The notes under the pieces were generated by a model. It did not search any database and was not told the DNA's origin. It saw nothing but the letters and a program-made list of their open reading frames with translations. This document shows, one piece after another, positions 23,741 to 35,723 of a stretch of 64,000 nucleotides of DNA. A program made the position numbers and the translations under genes. The DNA lies in NCBI RefSeq assembly GCF_000003815.2, contig NC_049992.1, positions 18,772,396-18,836,395 of the forward strand, in the 5' to 3' direction. The DNA comes from Branchiostoma floridae (Eukaryota; Chordata; Leptocardii; Amphioxiformes; Branchiostomatidae). How positions within the stretch are numbered: position 1 is the stretch's first letter; each line of letters begins with the position of its first letter.

Positions 23741-24729
23741 AGTGGGTTTGTCAGAGCCCAATGGTACTGAAACCTTTACTTGCACAAAGAAGTCCCGTTT
23801 CATACAAGTTCTCGCTAAGTTTTGCAGCTCAATGTCTTGCATGCAAAACGTTTAACTCACTAAACGTAAAACATCCAATATCAGTTTAAGTGTAGCTAGT
23901 GCGTGGCTACAAAGATAAGATAAAGTTTCAAAGATATCTTAATGGCCTTTGTACTAGATTGCTTGCATTGATATTTTTCTTGCCGGATTTTTCTGATCAC
24001 AATCGTATCACCCTTTTGTAGTGTGATTGAACTCGAAGATACTGATAACCTTTCTTTGACATATACAATGCACTCAATATCTTACTTTTTGTGAAGTTCT
24101 CCTGATATCAGTGCGACCGTTATTTTCAAAAGTGAAGATCGTTAGAATCCGTTGACATGTGATACGTCAACGTACCATTTGAAACAGTTCAAATTCTCAA
24201 GATCAATAACGTCTTTGTAACGGTGCTCCATCATATAAAACGGGGTCTATAAAATGGAGACATGGCACAGCGTCAAGTACATGTCAACTTGAATAGAGAT
24301 TTAGAGTCCTTGGCCTTAAATAAGCGATATTGGTTGCGTTAATTTATTTTGACATTAGGTAATAAGCATTGTTAGTGTATTCATTTTTTGAAGTGTACAA
24401 CCTAATGCTTGTTCAAGTAACCGATATGTGTTGGATATAGATATTATATACCAGTATATGCGGTATGATTATCATTATGTTTTACGTCACATTATGCTAA
24501 CTAAGCATTATTGCTTCACTTATCTTCGTTATTCCCTACGTCTTACATGATGTAATTTGATGTTAATGACATTTTTATGCCACCCCACCCCCCACCCCCA
24601 GATATTGAAAAAAAGCAGTAGACGATAGATAAATATGCAATTTTTATCCGTAACTTTTAATTCAGCTGACCTAGGCAGCGTAGAGAGCAGCTTTGACAAA
24701 AACAAGTCTGCCTTTGCCTCGCCAATACA
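23741..24729. other. Intergenic, nothing recognised
   Basis: AT-rich, with a short C-rich run (CACCCCACCCCCC) near 24,580. No exon is seen. Confidence 0.45.
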
Positions 24730-25170
24730 CAGAGTACTGGAAGGCCCTTGAAAATGGTAAATCCAACTGGAGATGCACACTGTCCAGGTAGTTTAAATCG
24801 GAAGAAACCAGACTGATGCGCACGGCAGAAGAAAATAGTCTCTACCAGACTCCGGATCGCTGGAAAAATCGTAGAAATGGAACAAATAGAGGAGTAAGCC
24901 GGCCAGAGGAATATAACCGGCCAGGGAACAGCACGCGATCCTAGGATCCTCTGGCTGGCTTTCTTCTCTATTTGTTCCAATTCTACGATTTTCCAGCCAT
25001 CCAGAGTCTGGTAGAAACTAAGAAGAAAAGTGGATCCTGCGAAATTAACTCTACAACAGACCTGAGCCAGCCTACAGATGTGCCCTATGTGGCGGAGACT
25101 GTCATTCTCGTGAAGGACAGTTTGGTCATAGCCGACGCTGTAGGGCTGATATCAATTATGGTTTTATCAT
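24730..25170 (+). mobile_element. LINE reverse-transcriptase C-terminal fragment, split by a MITE
   Basis: Before the insertion the plus strand reads NSNWRCTLSR...EETRLMR. After it, it reads EEKVDPAKLTLQQT and a cysteine cluster CALCGGDCHSREG...HSRRC. The same order appears on the minus strand at 37,991-38,340. These are typical of the C-terminal end of a non-LTR retrotransposon polyprotein. Stops and frameshifts make it dead. Confidence 0.78.
24836..25020. mobile_element. 185-bp foldback MITE with 9-bp duplication
   Basis: The ends TAGTCTCTACCAGACTC and GAGTCTGGTAGAAACTA begin inverted arms of about 72 bp with a few mismatches. It is flanked by AGAAGAAAA on both sides (24,827-24,835 and 25,021-25,029). 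It sits inside a LINE fragment and is therefore younger than it. TAG/CTA ends and 9-bp duplications are shared with the elements at 7,320 and 32,635. Confidence 0.88.
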
Positions 25171-25559
25171 GGTCATTACTGACCGAAAGAGGCAATATAT
25201 TAATCATTACAATATTGCCTGCATGCCTAGATTTGCACTTCTGCACCTGACCCTATAAACATCAAATGCAACATCAGTTACTCGCAATTATCCCCGTCGG
25301 ATTAACTTACAGGAAACCTACTTTACGGGAGGTACTTATGGTGTTATATGATCAATACATAAGTATCAAAAAGTCGATACGACGGTTGTGCCTACGCTGT
25401 GGGATTTGATCGACCGACGACATTTTAAGCTATTGGCAATCCTATCGATCAATCAATTTCCCTATGCTTAAGTGGTGATGATTCTAAACATTTGTCGTTA
25501 TTGCTATCTATATGAAAAAAAAATGAAGATATATTTTTGGGTGTATCTGTATGTTTGTC
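25171..25559. other. Intergenic, nothing recognised
   Basis: No supportable feature. Confidence 0.45.
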
Positions 25560-25870
25560 TGTCTGTCTGTCTATAATATGTTTCCGAATTTTCTTTCGAG
25601 TCAGCATAACTCAAGACCTTCAAAATGGATTACGATAATATTTAGTATATAGGTAGGAGTTAGGGGGACAAAGCTCAAAGTCAATTTTGGGCTCCCTGGC
25701 ATGTGACCTTGGTACTGCAGTAGAACTTGTATTTTTTGTATATATTTTTATAGATACGATCTTGCTTTCTGGTGGCAGAAGGCTTGTGATGTAAGGAAGA
25801 TTTGGTGTATACTTTGGCCTCTAGTGGCTTGCTCTACAACTGCAGGGGCGTTTCTGTCAAAATCTTACTA
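25560..25870 (-). repeat. Interspersed repeat C, reverse copy
   Basis: GAGTCAGCATAACTCAAGAC, AAAGTCAATTTTGGGCTCCC and TTGGTACTGCAGTAGAACTT match the reverse complement of the 41,030 copy and, on the same strand, the copy at 59,340. A (GTCT)n run lies at its edge. Confidence 0.65.
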
Positions 25871-26439
25871 GGAGAATAACAGAACAAATGAATAAACAAA
25901 TAAACAAAGACAAAACATACACATCTCGGTTTGAGTACCGTATTCTAGCATATAAGCTCGGCTTCTTCTTGCTTCTTGGTAATGGTGAAAATACACGAAT
26001 CGCCTAAAGGCGGTAACAAAGTCTGAACAGATACTCCAAGTGTTATTGTCCAGCATGAAGAGACATAAAAACTCACGACTTGACTACACAACTTAAGGCC
26101 TTAACAGCCTTTCTGGTTTCGATCTGTATGCGGATGCGCATTTGCCATTACGCCGTAGATTGCCGAAGTGTAAACCGTTGTGTTAATGACCGTCGTTATC
26201 TATGGCGGGCGGCAGCTTGCCGAAGGCACCACATCAGCAACCGGCTATTGAACACATGCTGGTTTTATTAAGACTATTTCTCAACGTCAAGTGTTAATTG
26301 AATGGATTAAGACCACCGCCTTGTGTCTAATGATGCTATTAGATACAGGCATATTTTGATAAATCACGTTAACATTTCTTTGTGATAGTTGCAGGTAGGT
26401 TTGACAACTGGTACACTTTAAAATTTTGTTTGTCTTCTT
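25871..26439. other. Intergenic, nothing recognised
   Basis: No supportable exon or repeat boundary. Confidence 0.45.
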
Positions 26440-26545
26440 CTTAGACCGGTCCGGAAAAAAACGGATATGAAAAAAACAAAATCAGTGGACCAGCTTTTTG
26501 CCGATTAGAAAATGGACACATTATATCGGTAGACGTCCCAAAATA
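26440..26545 (+). repeat. GACCGG-family element fragment
   Basis: TTAGACCGGTCCGGAAAAAA, ATCAGTGGACCAG and GCCGATTAGAAAATG match the cores at 23,424 and 61,515, diverged. Confidence 0.6.
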
Positions 26546-26915
26546 TGCAGAGATTGTGAAACGGATAAACGACTTCGAGATTAACTGCTACCGAAGTCAT
26601 GCAGCGTGTAAAGACCCTAGTAGGCCCACGTCCAAGTTTCCTGTCACTAGTGAAAAAGAAGAAACTACGGTGGTTTGGCCATGCTACAAGAGTAAAGGGC
26701 ACTTTGACCCAAACTATACTCCAAGGAAGGGCGAAGGGTGCAATACCTAGGGGACGTCCACGACGGACTTGGACTAGCGATTTGAAAGAATGGTCGGGAC
26801 AAACAGTCCACCATCTGGCAACCTTGGCTGAGGACAGACAAAGGTGGAAAACTTATGTTGATGGATGTGCTGCCCCTACGGCCGGTGAGGCTATGGGACC
26901 GGTGAGGTGAGGAGT
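26546..26915 (+). mobile_element. LINE reverse-transcriptase C-terminal fragment
   Basis: The plus-strand peptide includes KRINDFEINCYR and then, in another frame, KKKLRWFGHATR, TQTILQG, RGRPRRTW, LKEWSGQ and EDRQRW. This is the conserved C-terminal region of non-LTR retrotransposon polymerases. A deletion/frameshift after CYR breaks it, so it is a dead copy. Confidence 0.85.
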
Positions 26916-27964
26916 GAAGTCTACAGTCAATGAAACAAGTTTTTTGCAGGCAAACATGCAAAGATAGTTAGTAATGTTTGCATGAAGAAAGGATTTAACA
27001 ACGCCAGTGAGGACCTGATCCTCTGGACCTGGACCTAAATTTTCTGTACCCGTATCCACCACTAGTTTAAGGCAATCATTAAAGATTCCAGGATCATCCC
27101 TAACTTTTATAGATGAGCCAAGAACGACAAAATAAAATGAAATTAACGCTACAGTGAATTTACATAGCTTATCTTGGCAGACAAATATCGATAACTGCTG
27201 ATAACATATCAGATTCAATATTGTACGGAAATCCCACACACAATGCCAAGTAATAGAAAAAATACTTTAAAAAACAGTCCCATCAACAGTGATGGTTTGA
27301 AATTAGGTATTGATTTATTGTTATGAATCGAGTAATGAAAAGACTATGATTATGAAAAGTTATAAACAAATTGATTACAAGAAGATAATTCCATGTTCGT
27401 AATGATCTTTCATCACCAATCATGTTGGTTATTACGCATCTTACAGAGCAACTGTCATAAACATTATGCCATCATGGCATTTTTATTTGATAATATAGAT
27501 TATAACGGCGCGCATATCAATTTTAGGCCGTTTCCAAAGATAAAAGTTTCCACCAAAACTGTAAATCGTAACGAGCAGCTTCTGCAAAATCACCCGTTGA
27601 ATAATATTCAGAAAACGTAGGCTAGCGTCATAGAATGTCACCGTCAATTCCAAGGTCAAAGAAAAAAGATGCAAAAGAAGGAAAATGAAAAAAAATCTAA
27701 TGTCCGATTTACCATATTCTGTGTTGCATTGTTCAAGCTTTCTGATCACTTTTTTGATCATTCGCACCTTAATTGAATTCAGGTGATATCACAGAAACTA
27801 CAACGCACGTTCCCAACGCCAAAGCATCAGGGTCCCTCATTAGAAATCATACTCTTAACTTGATTATCATGGTGGATTTTCATTGGTCCTTAGTCTACAG
27901 ATATGAATTTCTAATCATAAAAACAAAACAGGGAAGAACCAAAAGCCACATAGAATCCTTTATT
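26916..27964. other. Intergenic, nothing recognised
   Basis: A 128-codon minus frame (26,853-27,239) overlaps the LINE end and matches nothing. No exon is supportable. Confidence 0.4.
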
Positions 27965-28010
27965 AACACAACACAACGCAACGCAACACAACACACCACA
28001 ACACACAATA
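27965..28010. repeat. (ACACA)n low-complexity run
   Basis: A run of ACACAACGCAACACA-type units. Confidence 0.8.
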
Positions 28011-29647
28011 AAACTAACCCAATATTTCCGTGCTGCATTCAGGATTGAATACTAGTACATAACGCCTCAATGCCATCTATTCAAAATCAAGACGCGTGCG
28101 ACCTTCTCTTCGACAGTAAAAACGGCAGCGGTGAATGAACCTCATCTTTTTCTCAATTCAGAAGTCATGCCCACAATAAAGAATTCGAAATGCCGCATTG
28201 GCATGAAGCCCAAAAAGGTCAAACGCATTTGTAAAATGTTCAAGGACCAAACTACATGTACGTGGCATTTTAGGACATAACGTCAAACTCTGTGTGGGCG
28301 AATGTGATTTCCAATCTATGTGGACGTCATATTATAAGGGTGCCCTTTGGCTAGTAGATCTGAACAAATGTCAATTGTACCTTGCTCCTACACCGTCACA
28401 TTTCTCCTGTATCCACGGGACATTTATGTGTACTTTGCAAAATTTAAAATGTCAACCAGGACGACAGGTTCTTTCTTTTCCGTTAAACGACAATGTCAAG
28501 TGGATAATAAAGTGTTTTTGTGCACAACCAGGGGTTTTATTCAAAATTGAAGATTCTATGACCGTCTGTAACCTTCTTCAGGGCAATTCTGCCTACTTCT
28601 ATCACGCACTGCACCTAGGTGTCGCTGTTAAAACAGGGATGAAAATAAGATGTCAATCTAGGACAATGCATTTGTTGATTGAATACCTAGCTATTTCCAT
28701 GATATCTTTTTTTTTTAAATTCAACATTGGATATACACACATACATAATGGATATATTCTCTATGGTATATTCTGTCCAAGTTGGTTTGTTAATGCATTG
28801 TCCTCTCATCATGCTTGATCCAACCTTCCTATCCTGCCAGACTCTGATTACACTATCTTCAGCCTCACATCCTGTCACTTTAGAATATGTACACATCACT
28901 ACGGACACACGCAAATACAAACAAAAAAATAAACACATAGACCGAATACAAAAGCTTGCTGATATCTCCGTCCACCAACGAAAATATCACGAGATGGCAG
29001 ATCATTGGGTTTATTGAACACAACAGCATCGGGTTTAGATAAGTTTTTCTTCCTTTTTCTATTCTACAGAAGTTCTCCCGTATCTACTTGAATGAATATC
29101 CACGCCAGCCGGCCTTCTAGTTTAGCAGTTGTAATTCCAGCAGGATGGCGTCCTAATGGTATAGTTTTTTTCGCAGGGAGTGTTGAGAATATCAACCCAG
29201 GGTTCATGCCGTGGCTAATCTTCTGACAGACATCGCATTGTAGATCTGCATGCATCGCTTGTAGCTCGGGCTTTCCACGACTGACTAGCTACCTCACTGC
29301 CCCGATCGATACACGACATATGTTCAAAGTTGGTGATGCTAGGATCGTATTTCCAAACCTGGGGCCCGCTCGGGACATTTGAGGAAATAAACATAAAAGT
29401 GCAGATCTATATCAAGACCAAGAATATCAAGAAATATAGTCAAAAATATCAAGAAGTATACTCAAATTGTGTATTTTGCTGTCTTTCTTCTTACAACTTT
29501 TACAACTTGAAAGTAAGAAAAAAAAGATCGATGATAGATTATTCGAAGTCATTTGCAATTTATGAAATATTGTTGCGATAACTAAAAGAATTATCACTGA
29601 AGAATAAATGAAATGCATTTGGACATCAAAATCGCAATAACGCCTAA
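28011..29647. other. Intergenic; one 174-codon open frame
   Basis: The plus frame 28,294-28,818 (174 codons) is the longest unexplained frame in this half. Its first residue is not from a strong ATG context, composition is ordinary, and no domain is recognised. A frame this long can arise by chance in 64 kb, so I do not call a gene. Confidence 0.25.
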
Positions 29648-30517
29648 TGCCTAGGTTACACATAGCCGAATTTGGCTCCCGACTCTCTCCCGACTATGGT
29701 TTAGGAGTGATTCGGGAGCTAGTCGGCTGTAGTCGGCTGGCGTTCGGCTGGCGTTCGGCTGAGTCGGCTGGTGTTCGGCTGCTCCATCCGAATGTTTTGA
29801 AATGTTCAAAACATTCGGCTCTGAACGGCAACTCTGGAATGGGTCGGTTGGTGGTCGGCTGGTGTTCGGCACGGTCGGCTAGTGTTCGGTTGGTGTTCGG
29901 GAGTAAGTCAGCAGTCAAATTAAATCTTAACCACGCCATAAACATTGCTGATTTACTCCCAGCTTGTTTCCAACTTACCAATGATTCACCCCAAGACCTT
30001 AGACAAATCTCTGCTAACTCATTCCCAAGCAAAAAGACTATTGCCAGAACGTAGACGAATCACTCCCGAACTTCACACGACCGACATCCAGCCAAAAACA
30101 AAAAGACCCATAAATACCGCACTGGAGCTATATGTGATCTAAATTTGATCTCTTGGTGATGTTTACAAATAGAACAAAGGACATTCTTGATTAAAAACGA
30201 AAATGAGCACTCTTTTGAAAATCGCTGATTATGTCTATTTCAAGTCGAAAAAGGGTCGGCAATCGGTTGGGGATCAGTCAGGAGTGATTCGGCAGTCTTC
30301 GGCTAGAGGTCGGGATGGTTGGTGATAGGTTAGTTAACATTTGTGACACAGTCGGGAGTAAGTCATTTACTGGTTGGGAGGTGTTCGGGACATGTTCGGC
30401 GCTAAAAAATAGGCGTGGCCTAAACTGGTCAGACTACTCCCGAACTACTGCCGACTTGGGTCGGCTAAGAGTCGGCTAGTGTTCGGGAGCCAAAGTCGGC
30501 TATGTGTAACCTAGGCA
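29648..30517. mobile_element. 870-bp non-autonomous element with GTCGGCT-rich interior
   Basis: The terminal inverted repeat TGCCTAGGTTACACATAGCC extends through the GGCTCCCGA segment (about 34 bp, one mismatch). It is flanked by TAA on both sides (29,645-29,647 and 30,518-30,520). The interior holds dozens of GTCGGCT/GTTCGGC motifs, nearly all in one orientation on the left and right flanks. The TAA duplication suggests PIF/Harbinger. The frames at 29,647-30,054 are repeat artefacts. Confidence 0.82.
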
Positions 30518-32634
30518 TAAGAGTAAGACAAATATAATCGCGCCATAAGGGCCGCATAAGTTTATTTCAAGTACTACGGAGAGTTTTCTTCAATCACTAT
30601 GGCGCCAGAAGAAAATAGCTTAATGTTCTTGAGGAAAACAGCATTCGGTATAATGTTCACTCTCAAAATTTCAACGGGTACACGAAACCTGCAATTTAAA
30701 TACTGCTGTCGATGACATTTAAAAAACATTTTGAACATTCGGATAATAAAAGTGTTTATACCTCGGGGGCTACTTATGCTACGTTATTGGCTCTCTTTAA
30801 ACTCACCGTTTTTATTGAAATTGTGGCGGTCTCAGGCTATGCGGCGGAATGATATGAGACTTGTTGTTACCTCTGCTGTTGATACTACTACCTTCCATGG
30901 CCTGAAACTGTTATTTTTGTGGATTTTAAAGCACGTCTGAAGAGACTACGGGCTCAGAAGATGCCTGCATCTGAAATGCCACAAGCAGCACAAGGCTTAC
31001 CTTTGTCTATCCCCGCTATAGGAGCAGTGGAGCCGGCCAGAGCTCGCTCTTCCTCCGCCCGCAGGGAATTAGGTAGCCTCCCCCGCACTGATGTCGTAAA
31101 AAGAAAAAGAAGACGCCGGCTGAATAAGAAACCAACAATAAATCACGTCTTTCTTTCTAACAGCATTTTTCTCAGAGGTATACCCGCGCCATCAGAGAGA
31201 AAAGCCCGGGGCCCCTCACAGCATCATTTCTCTCTGTACCGACGGTAAATTTCTTCACACACTCAATCTTTAAAGGGGTAAAGTGGACCGGTCTGCGCGA
31301 GCATTCATCTTTTAACGACCCCTTGACAAAACGCCGTGTACCATCTGGTATAGAGGAGAAGATATATACCTTGATAAGATCCGCCTACATGGTCAAGGAG
31401 AAGGTCGTTATCGGCACCACCCTCCCTGAAAATGACGGAAACGGGGTACGAATACTGATAAAATACGATTCCCTTTGGAGCGAGCTTCTTTTGTGTGCAA
31501 TACGCCAACGCACTAACCTATCGTCTAAGTGGCTAGTGTGTGGAAGCATCTTTCAACCAGAGTCGATTGCAGCCTATGCGTACACCCCCGCAAAGTATTG
31601 TATAAATATTCAAGGCATCATAGCAGACAACATTGCCGATCTGGAGACTCTTAGAAACTATGTAACAGACATGAAAAGGTAATCTCTAAGCAGATCCTAC
31701 GGTAGTGAAGCCGGCTTAGGAGTGTGTTTTGTTACATGGCAAATGGACCCGGTACCCCCCTTACTTGGCTACACTCCTTGGCCAGTTTGGTACTATCTTA
31801 TGCCATTGGATCTGGTTGGAGATTAATAAAAAGGACCCTTTTCTACTGAGGTGGCAGTCGTTGACCCTGGTTCATTTGTAGTTCAATGGACATGCCAGTG
31901 CAAACGACAAGTTGTTGGTTTTGTGGCTTTCTTGATTGGGGGGGGGGGGTGTTCAAAAAGAATTTTACATCATGAATCGTATTCAATTTGTGAAGCAATA
32001 AGCTTCGCTCACTCGGTGGTTTCATTCGGTGGTTATAGCAAAGGACCAGGCATTATGACACCATATACACCTCGGGGCGGGTCATTAACCCTTAATTCAT
32101 GCCGTATGTAAAGGCCGTTGATAGTTGACGTCTGACGTAAAACAGATGATGGATTAATATGTACGCTTCGTGAAACGACAACAAAGTGGTTGTCACCTTT
32201 TCTGCGAACGAAACATACAAGGGGTATCACGCTAATAACGTTCTAAGATGAAATTGTTTATACATTGCTGTGGTTTGTGGGGCCAAATATTCTTGTACTA
32301 TCAAGTACTGACTCACAGTCCGTTCACTTCTCATGATCAATACGATCTAAGCTCTCCGAGTAAATCGGGGCTCCGAGTGATTTCAAGCACGTCAAATGAA
32401 GAGATAAACGCGTCGAAAGGAAAGACTTCCCCTCGTCAGATCCTGACAACTGATGGGGAACGCTTATCAGGGTGTGATGGAGATAAAATTGGACATCAGT
32501 TCCGCTTTGATAGCGGGATACCGTTCGGCACTTTTTTACTTCAAGCCATGGCAAGAAAATATTGCAATGCAGGGGAGGATATATGTTCTAAACCCCGTGT
32601 ATATTTGAAATCCTATCAATACCCCCTTCTTACT
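30518..32634. other. Intergenic; unassigned open frames
   Basis: Three plus-strand frames stand out. One at about 30,961-31,248 has an arginine/lysine-rich run (KRKRRRRLNKK) in locally GC-richer DNA. Another at 31,323-31,682 has 119 codons of balanced composition. A third at 32,248-32,637 has 129 codons. None matches a family I know and no joining splice sites are clear. A poly-G run lies at about 31,938. They might be exons of an unrecognised gene. Confidence 0.25.
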
Positions 32635-32802
32635 TAGCCTGGGTACCATCCGGAAAGTAGTTCACTCCGGCGTTCATTACATACTACGAACAGTCGCTTC
32701 TAGCTCTGACATTCATTGTACACTATATACAGTCGCTTCTCTGTGTTTCCATAGCAGAAGCGAACATAGGAGCGAACTACTATACGGATGGTACCCAGGC
32801 TA
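32635..32802. mobile_element. 168-bp foldback MITE, 9-bp target duplication
   Basis: The ends TAGCCTGGGTACCATCCGGA and GGATGGTACCCAGGCTA are inverted, as is the arm AGTAGTTC...GAACTACT. It is flanked by CTTCTTACT and CTTCTCACT, a 9-bp duplication with one difference. It has the same length and design as the element at 7,320-7,487. Confidence 0.87.
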
Positions 32803-32999
32803 CTTCTCACTAGGACGCCGCGCACCCTCTGCGACACAGAATTTGACAGATCGCTCAACGAATCGTATAGAAAAGAAACGATATTTCAAAACTTTGTATG
32901 TTTTGCTGTATGTTATATGATATAACGTTACCAGTATGACGTTCGAAATCAAAGGTTACACATATCCTAGGCGTATTTAGGTCACTGTGAGAGTGCATT

Positions 33000-33550
33000 G
33001 CGACATCCGTCCATGGGAAATTGGGCCTTAGGAAGAAACTTTCATGTCAAAAATAGCTACATAATATGGACGTAGGTGGTATAGACGTCCAGCCAATGGA
33101 AGGTCTGACGTCATGTGTTCTATGTCGTTGGTCATTCCAACCTGACGAAGGCTTTTTCAGTAGATACGACCGTTGTTATACGAAATATCAATATGGTCGT
33201 GGACGGTATGAACTTCCAGCCACTTTCGATCAGTTGCTGACGTCACAAGGTCACGTGTCTCATGTGGTCAATCATTGAAACCTGATGAAGGCTGTAATTG
33301 ATAAGTTCGTCGTGAAACAAAACATACCTATGAATATGGTCGGGGGCGGTATGAACTTTTAGCCACTTTTGATCAGTTTCTGACGTCACAAGGCTGTTCA
33401 ATGTGGTTGGTCATTCAAACCAGATGAAGACCGATAGATATGTCCGCTATTACAATATGTTTGGACATAGTATTGACCCCAGCCATGACATCACAAAATC
33501 ACGTGACCTATGCAATTGGTCATTCAAACCTGACGAAAGCTAGTAGATAC
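33000..33550. repeat. Degenerate tandem repeat carrying TGACGTCA boxes
   Basis: About four diverged units, each with a GTATGAACTT/CAGCCACTTT segment, TGACGTCA and TTGGTCATTCAAACCTGA. TGACGTCA lies at 33,106, 33,238 and 33,381, with TGACATCA at 33,486. The spacing is irregular (132, 143 and 105 bp). Confidence 0.75.
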
Positions 33551-34654
33551 GTCCGTCTAAAAAATATATAACTAATAATAACTTCCACAATTCAAATCAA
33601 GCACATCAAGAAACTTTCATGCTGTATATAAACTGATGACGCCTCTTCGTGGCAGACGCATGATGAAAGTTGTCAATAAGTTGCTAGACGTTTGTCTGAA
33701 GTTTTGACGAAAATACATCACAAATGCCAAGAACCCCCCCCCCCCCCCAGCCAATTCGTCCCTGTCCCGACACGACCAGACATAAAAACGAAGCGTAAAT
33801 ACTAACGGATAGGACAATAGATTAACCTTACTGATAGATAGCTGGAATTCTACTCCTCAAAGACCTGATGTCGTCTACAAGATATTGGCTAATCCATCTG
33901 GGTAGTGCCCGGGTATATTGTATAATGGGGGTCAGTCGGGTGCTGAGGAAAAATTACTATGCAACGAAGAACTACGTAGACTCTGAATGGAGAAAGATCT
34001 ATCATGATTTCAGTCAATGAAACGAACTTTAGATTTCAAGAAATCGTGACAGATACATTTGTTACCACAGCTGCCCATCTATGGATGAACATGGCTACTA
34101 ATATAATGTACAGAGACAACAGTGAGATTTTCAACGGCTTCTGCTGTAACCAAAGTCGTCATATTTTTTCTAGACCTGAATAACTACCAGAATTTTAAGT
34201 TCAAACAAAGGTATCAAAAAGATCTTGAGTTATAGTGGCAAACACACAAACACAGCCAAAGAAAGAACTCTTATTAGTTATTTTCTACCAGGAAATAAGG
34301 CCGCCTTGATTTGATGATACAACTGGCATTCTCTAGGAGCCCCAACACTGATGCGAGCATTCAAATAGAACGTTTGGCCCAAAAGAGTTGCCTTCCTCAT
34401 GAAATATAAGTGATCAAGAAGTTTGAACAATGACATAACACAGATCATACGGTATGCCAAGCAATGGATTCTTGACATTCTTATTCTTGTACATCTTCTT
34501 CTTTGACCATGAAAACGAGGGTGACATTTCATGACGTTTGCATACGTTTTCCATTTTTTGTTGTTGCAATCAACGATATGTGTACTGCTCATGTTGCAGC
34601 TGCTTTGTAAGATTTATAGTATGGTTCAAAGTTGTTGATTTTTCAATGGGAACG
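33551..34654. other. Intergenic, nothing recognised
   Basis: It includes a poly-C run near 33,735. A 104-codon minus frame at 34,278-34,592 has no recognised domain. Confidence 0.4.
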
Positions 34655-34940
34655 GCAGAAATGGCCGAGTGGGTAGAGTGTTCGCCTTGGTAGGTCGTGA
34701 GTTTGATCCCCGGCCGAGTCATACCAAAGACTTTAAAAATGGTACATGGTGCTTTCTCTGCTTAGCACTCTGCACTAATGAGTCAGAGTATGGAAGTTAA
34801 ACACACATCACTACCAGCGGACCAGCCCCTGCTGTAGTGACTTGCACAAATGTGTGGCCCAAGGGCTTCGAAGTGGAGATGGGCGCCACCCTAAGCATCT
34901 GCATAGATGCACGGGCAACTTTAACTTTAAACTTAACGGC
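34655..34940 (+). mobile_element. tRNA-derived SINE, second family
   Basis: The A-box-like ATGGCCGAGTGGGTAGAG and B-box-like GAGTTTGATCCC match a leucine/serine-type tRNA head. The body contains CTTAGCACTCTGCAC, ACCAGCGGACCAGCCCC and GCAACTTTAACTTTAA. It is distinct from family A. Confidence 0.75.
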
Positions 34941-35164
34941 AGAAAATTGATGCAAATTGTATCACATCAACATGGCCTAATTGGCTGGAGAGCGTTAACC
35001 TGTAGTATTACGTCTGCAACGACATGAACAACTGTTATACAACCGACGCGGGGGCGTCCAAAGCTGCTCAAGCGATTGCCTGGCAGAGTCCGGAAGGGGC
35101 CATTTAGAATCCATTTAGTTAAGGATTACTGTCAAAATGCGGACGCACGTCTACGAGTAGGTGG

Positions 35165-35250
35165 GTGTTAAAAGCTGGGTGTACTGGTACGAAACCGATT
35201 TTTTTATTGTGGGACCAGTCCAAGAAAACCGGACTTGAAAAATGACTTTA
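35165..35250 (+). repeat. GACCGG-family element fragment
   Basis: GGTACGAAACCGATTTTTTT, GGGACCAGTCCAAGAAAACC and GGACTTGAAAAATGA resemble the cores at 23,424 and 61,515. Confidence 0.5.
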
Positions 35251-35723
35251 TCCATGTCCTACTTGAAATACATTGAGTTAATTAGCATTTGCACTCTTGG
35301 TACTCGGAGAATTTTGACCCTTAAGTTGACGTTTTATCTCTCCGTATAAGTATCAACATATCTTTGTTAGTTCATTTTTTTCGAGCTTCGGCATCATGTC
35401 TGTATTTATCTATTTCTGTGTACTTCATAAAAAAAAAAGATTTTCAGATAAGTTAAACGTTAAATCCACACGTTTGTAGTACACTCAAAAAGGGAGAGTA
35501 CATTTCTAATCTACCTTGCGCGAAAAATGTAAGTACTTCTAAAACTAAAATTGTATACAGGGCGGCGCCTATCTCCGTTTCTACAGCCCTTGAGCCATAC
35601 AGCTGCTCATGCTGCCCACTACAGCAGGTGCTAGTCCACTGCTACGTGATAGTGACGTGTGGTCAACTTCCAGTTTTTTACAAAAACTGTTGAGCACCAG
35701 GCACAGAAAGTAGTGTGCACCGT
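35251..35723. other. Intergenic, nothing recognised
   Basis: No supportable feature. Confidence 0.45.

Noticed and set aside
28294-28818. 174-codon plus-strand open frame
   Set aside because: A frame of this length is expected about once by chance in 64 kb over six frames. No domain, splice context or conservation is visible.
29647-30054. 135-codon frame and overlapping minus frames
   Set aside because: They lie inside the GTCGGCT-rich mobile element and reflect its short repeats.
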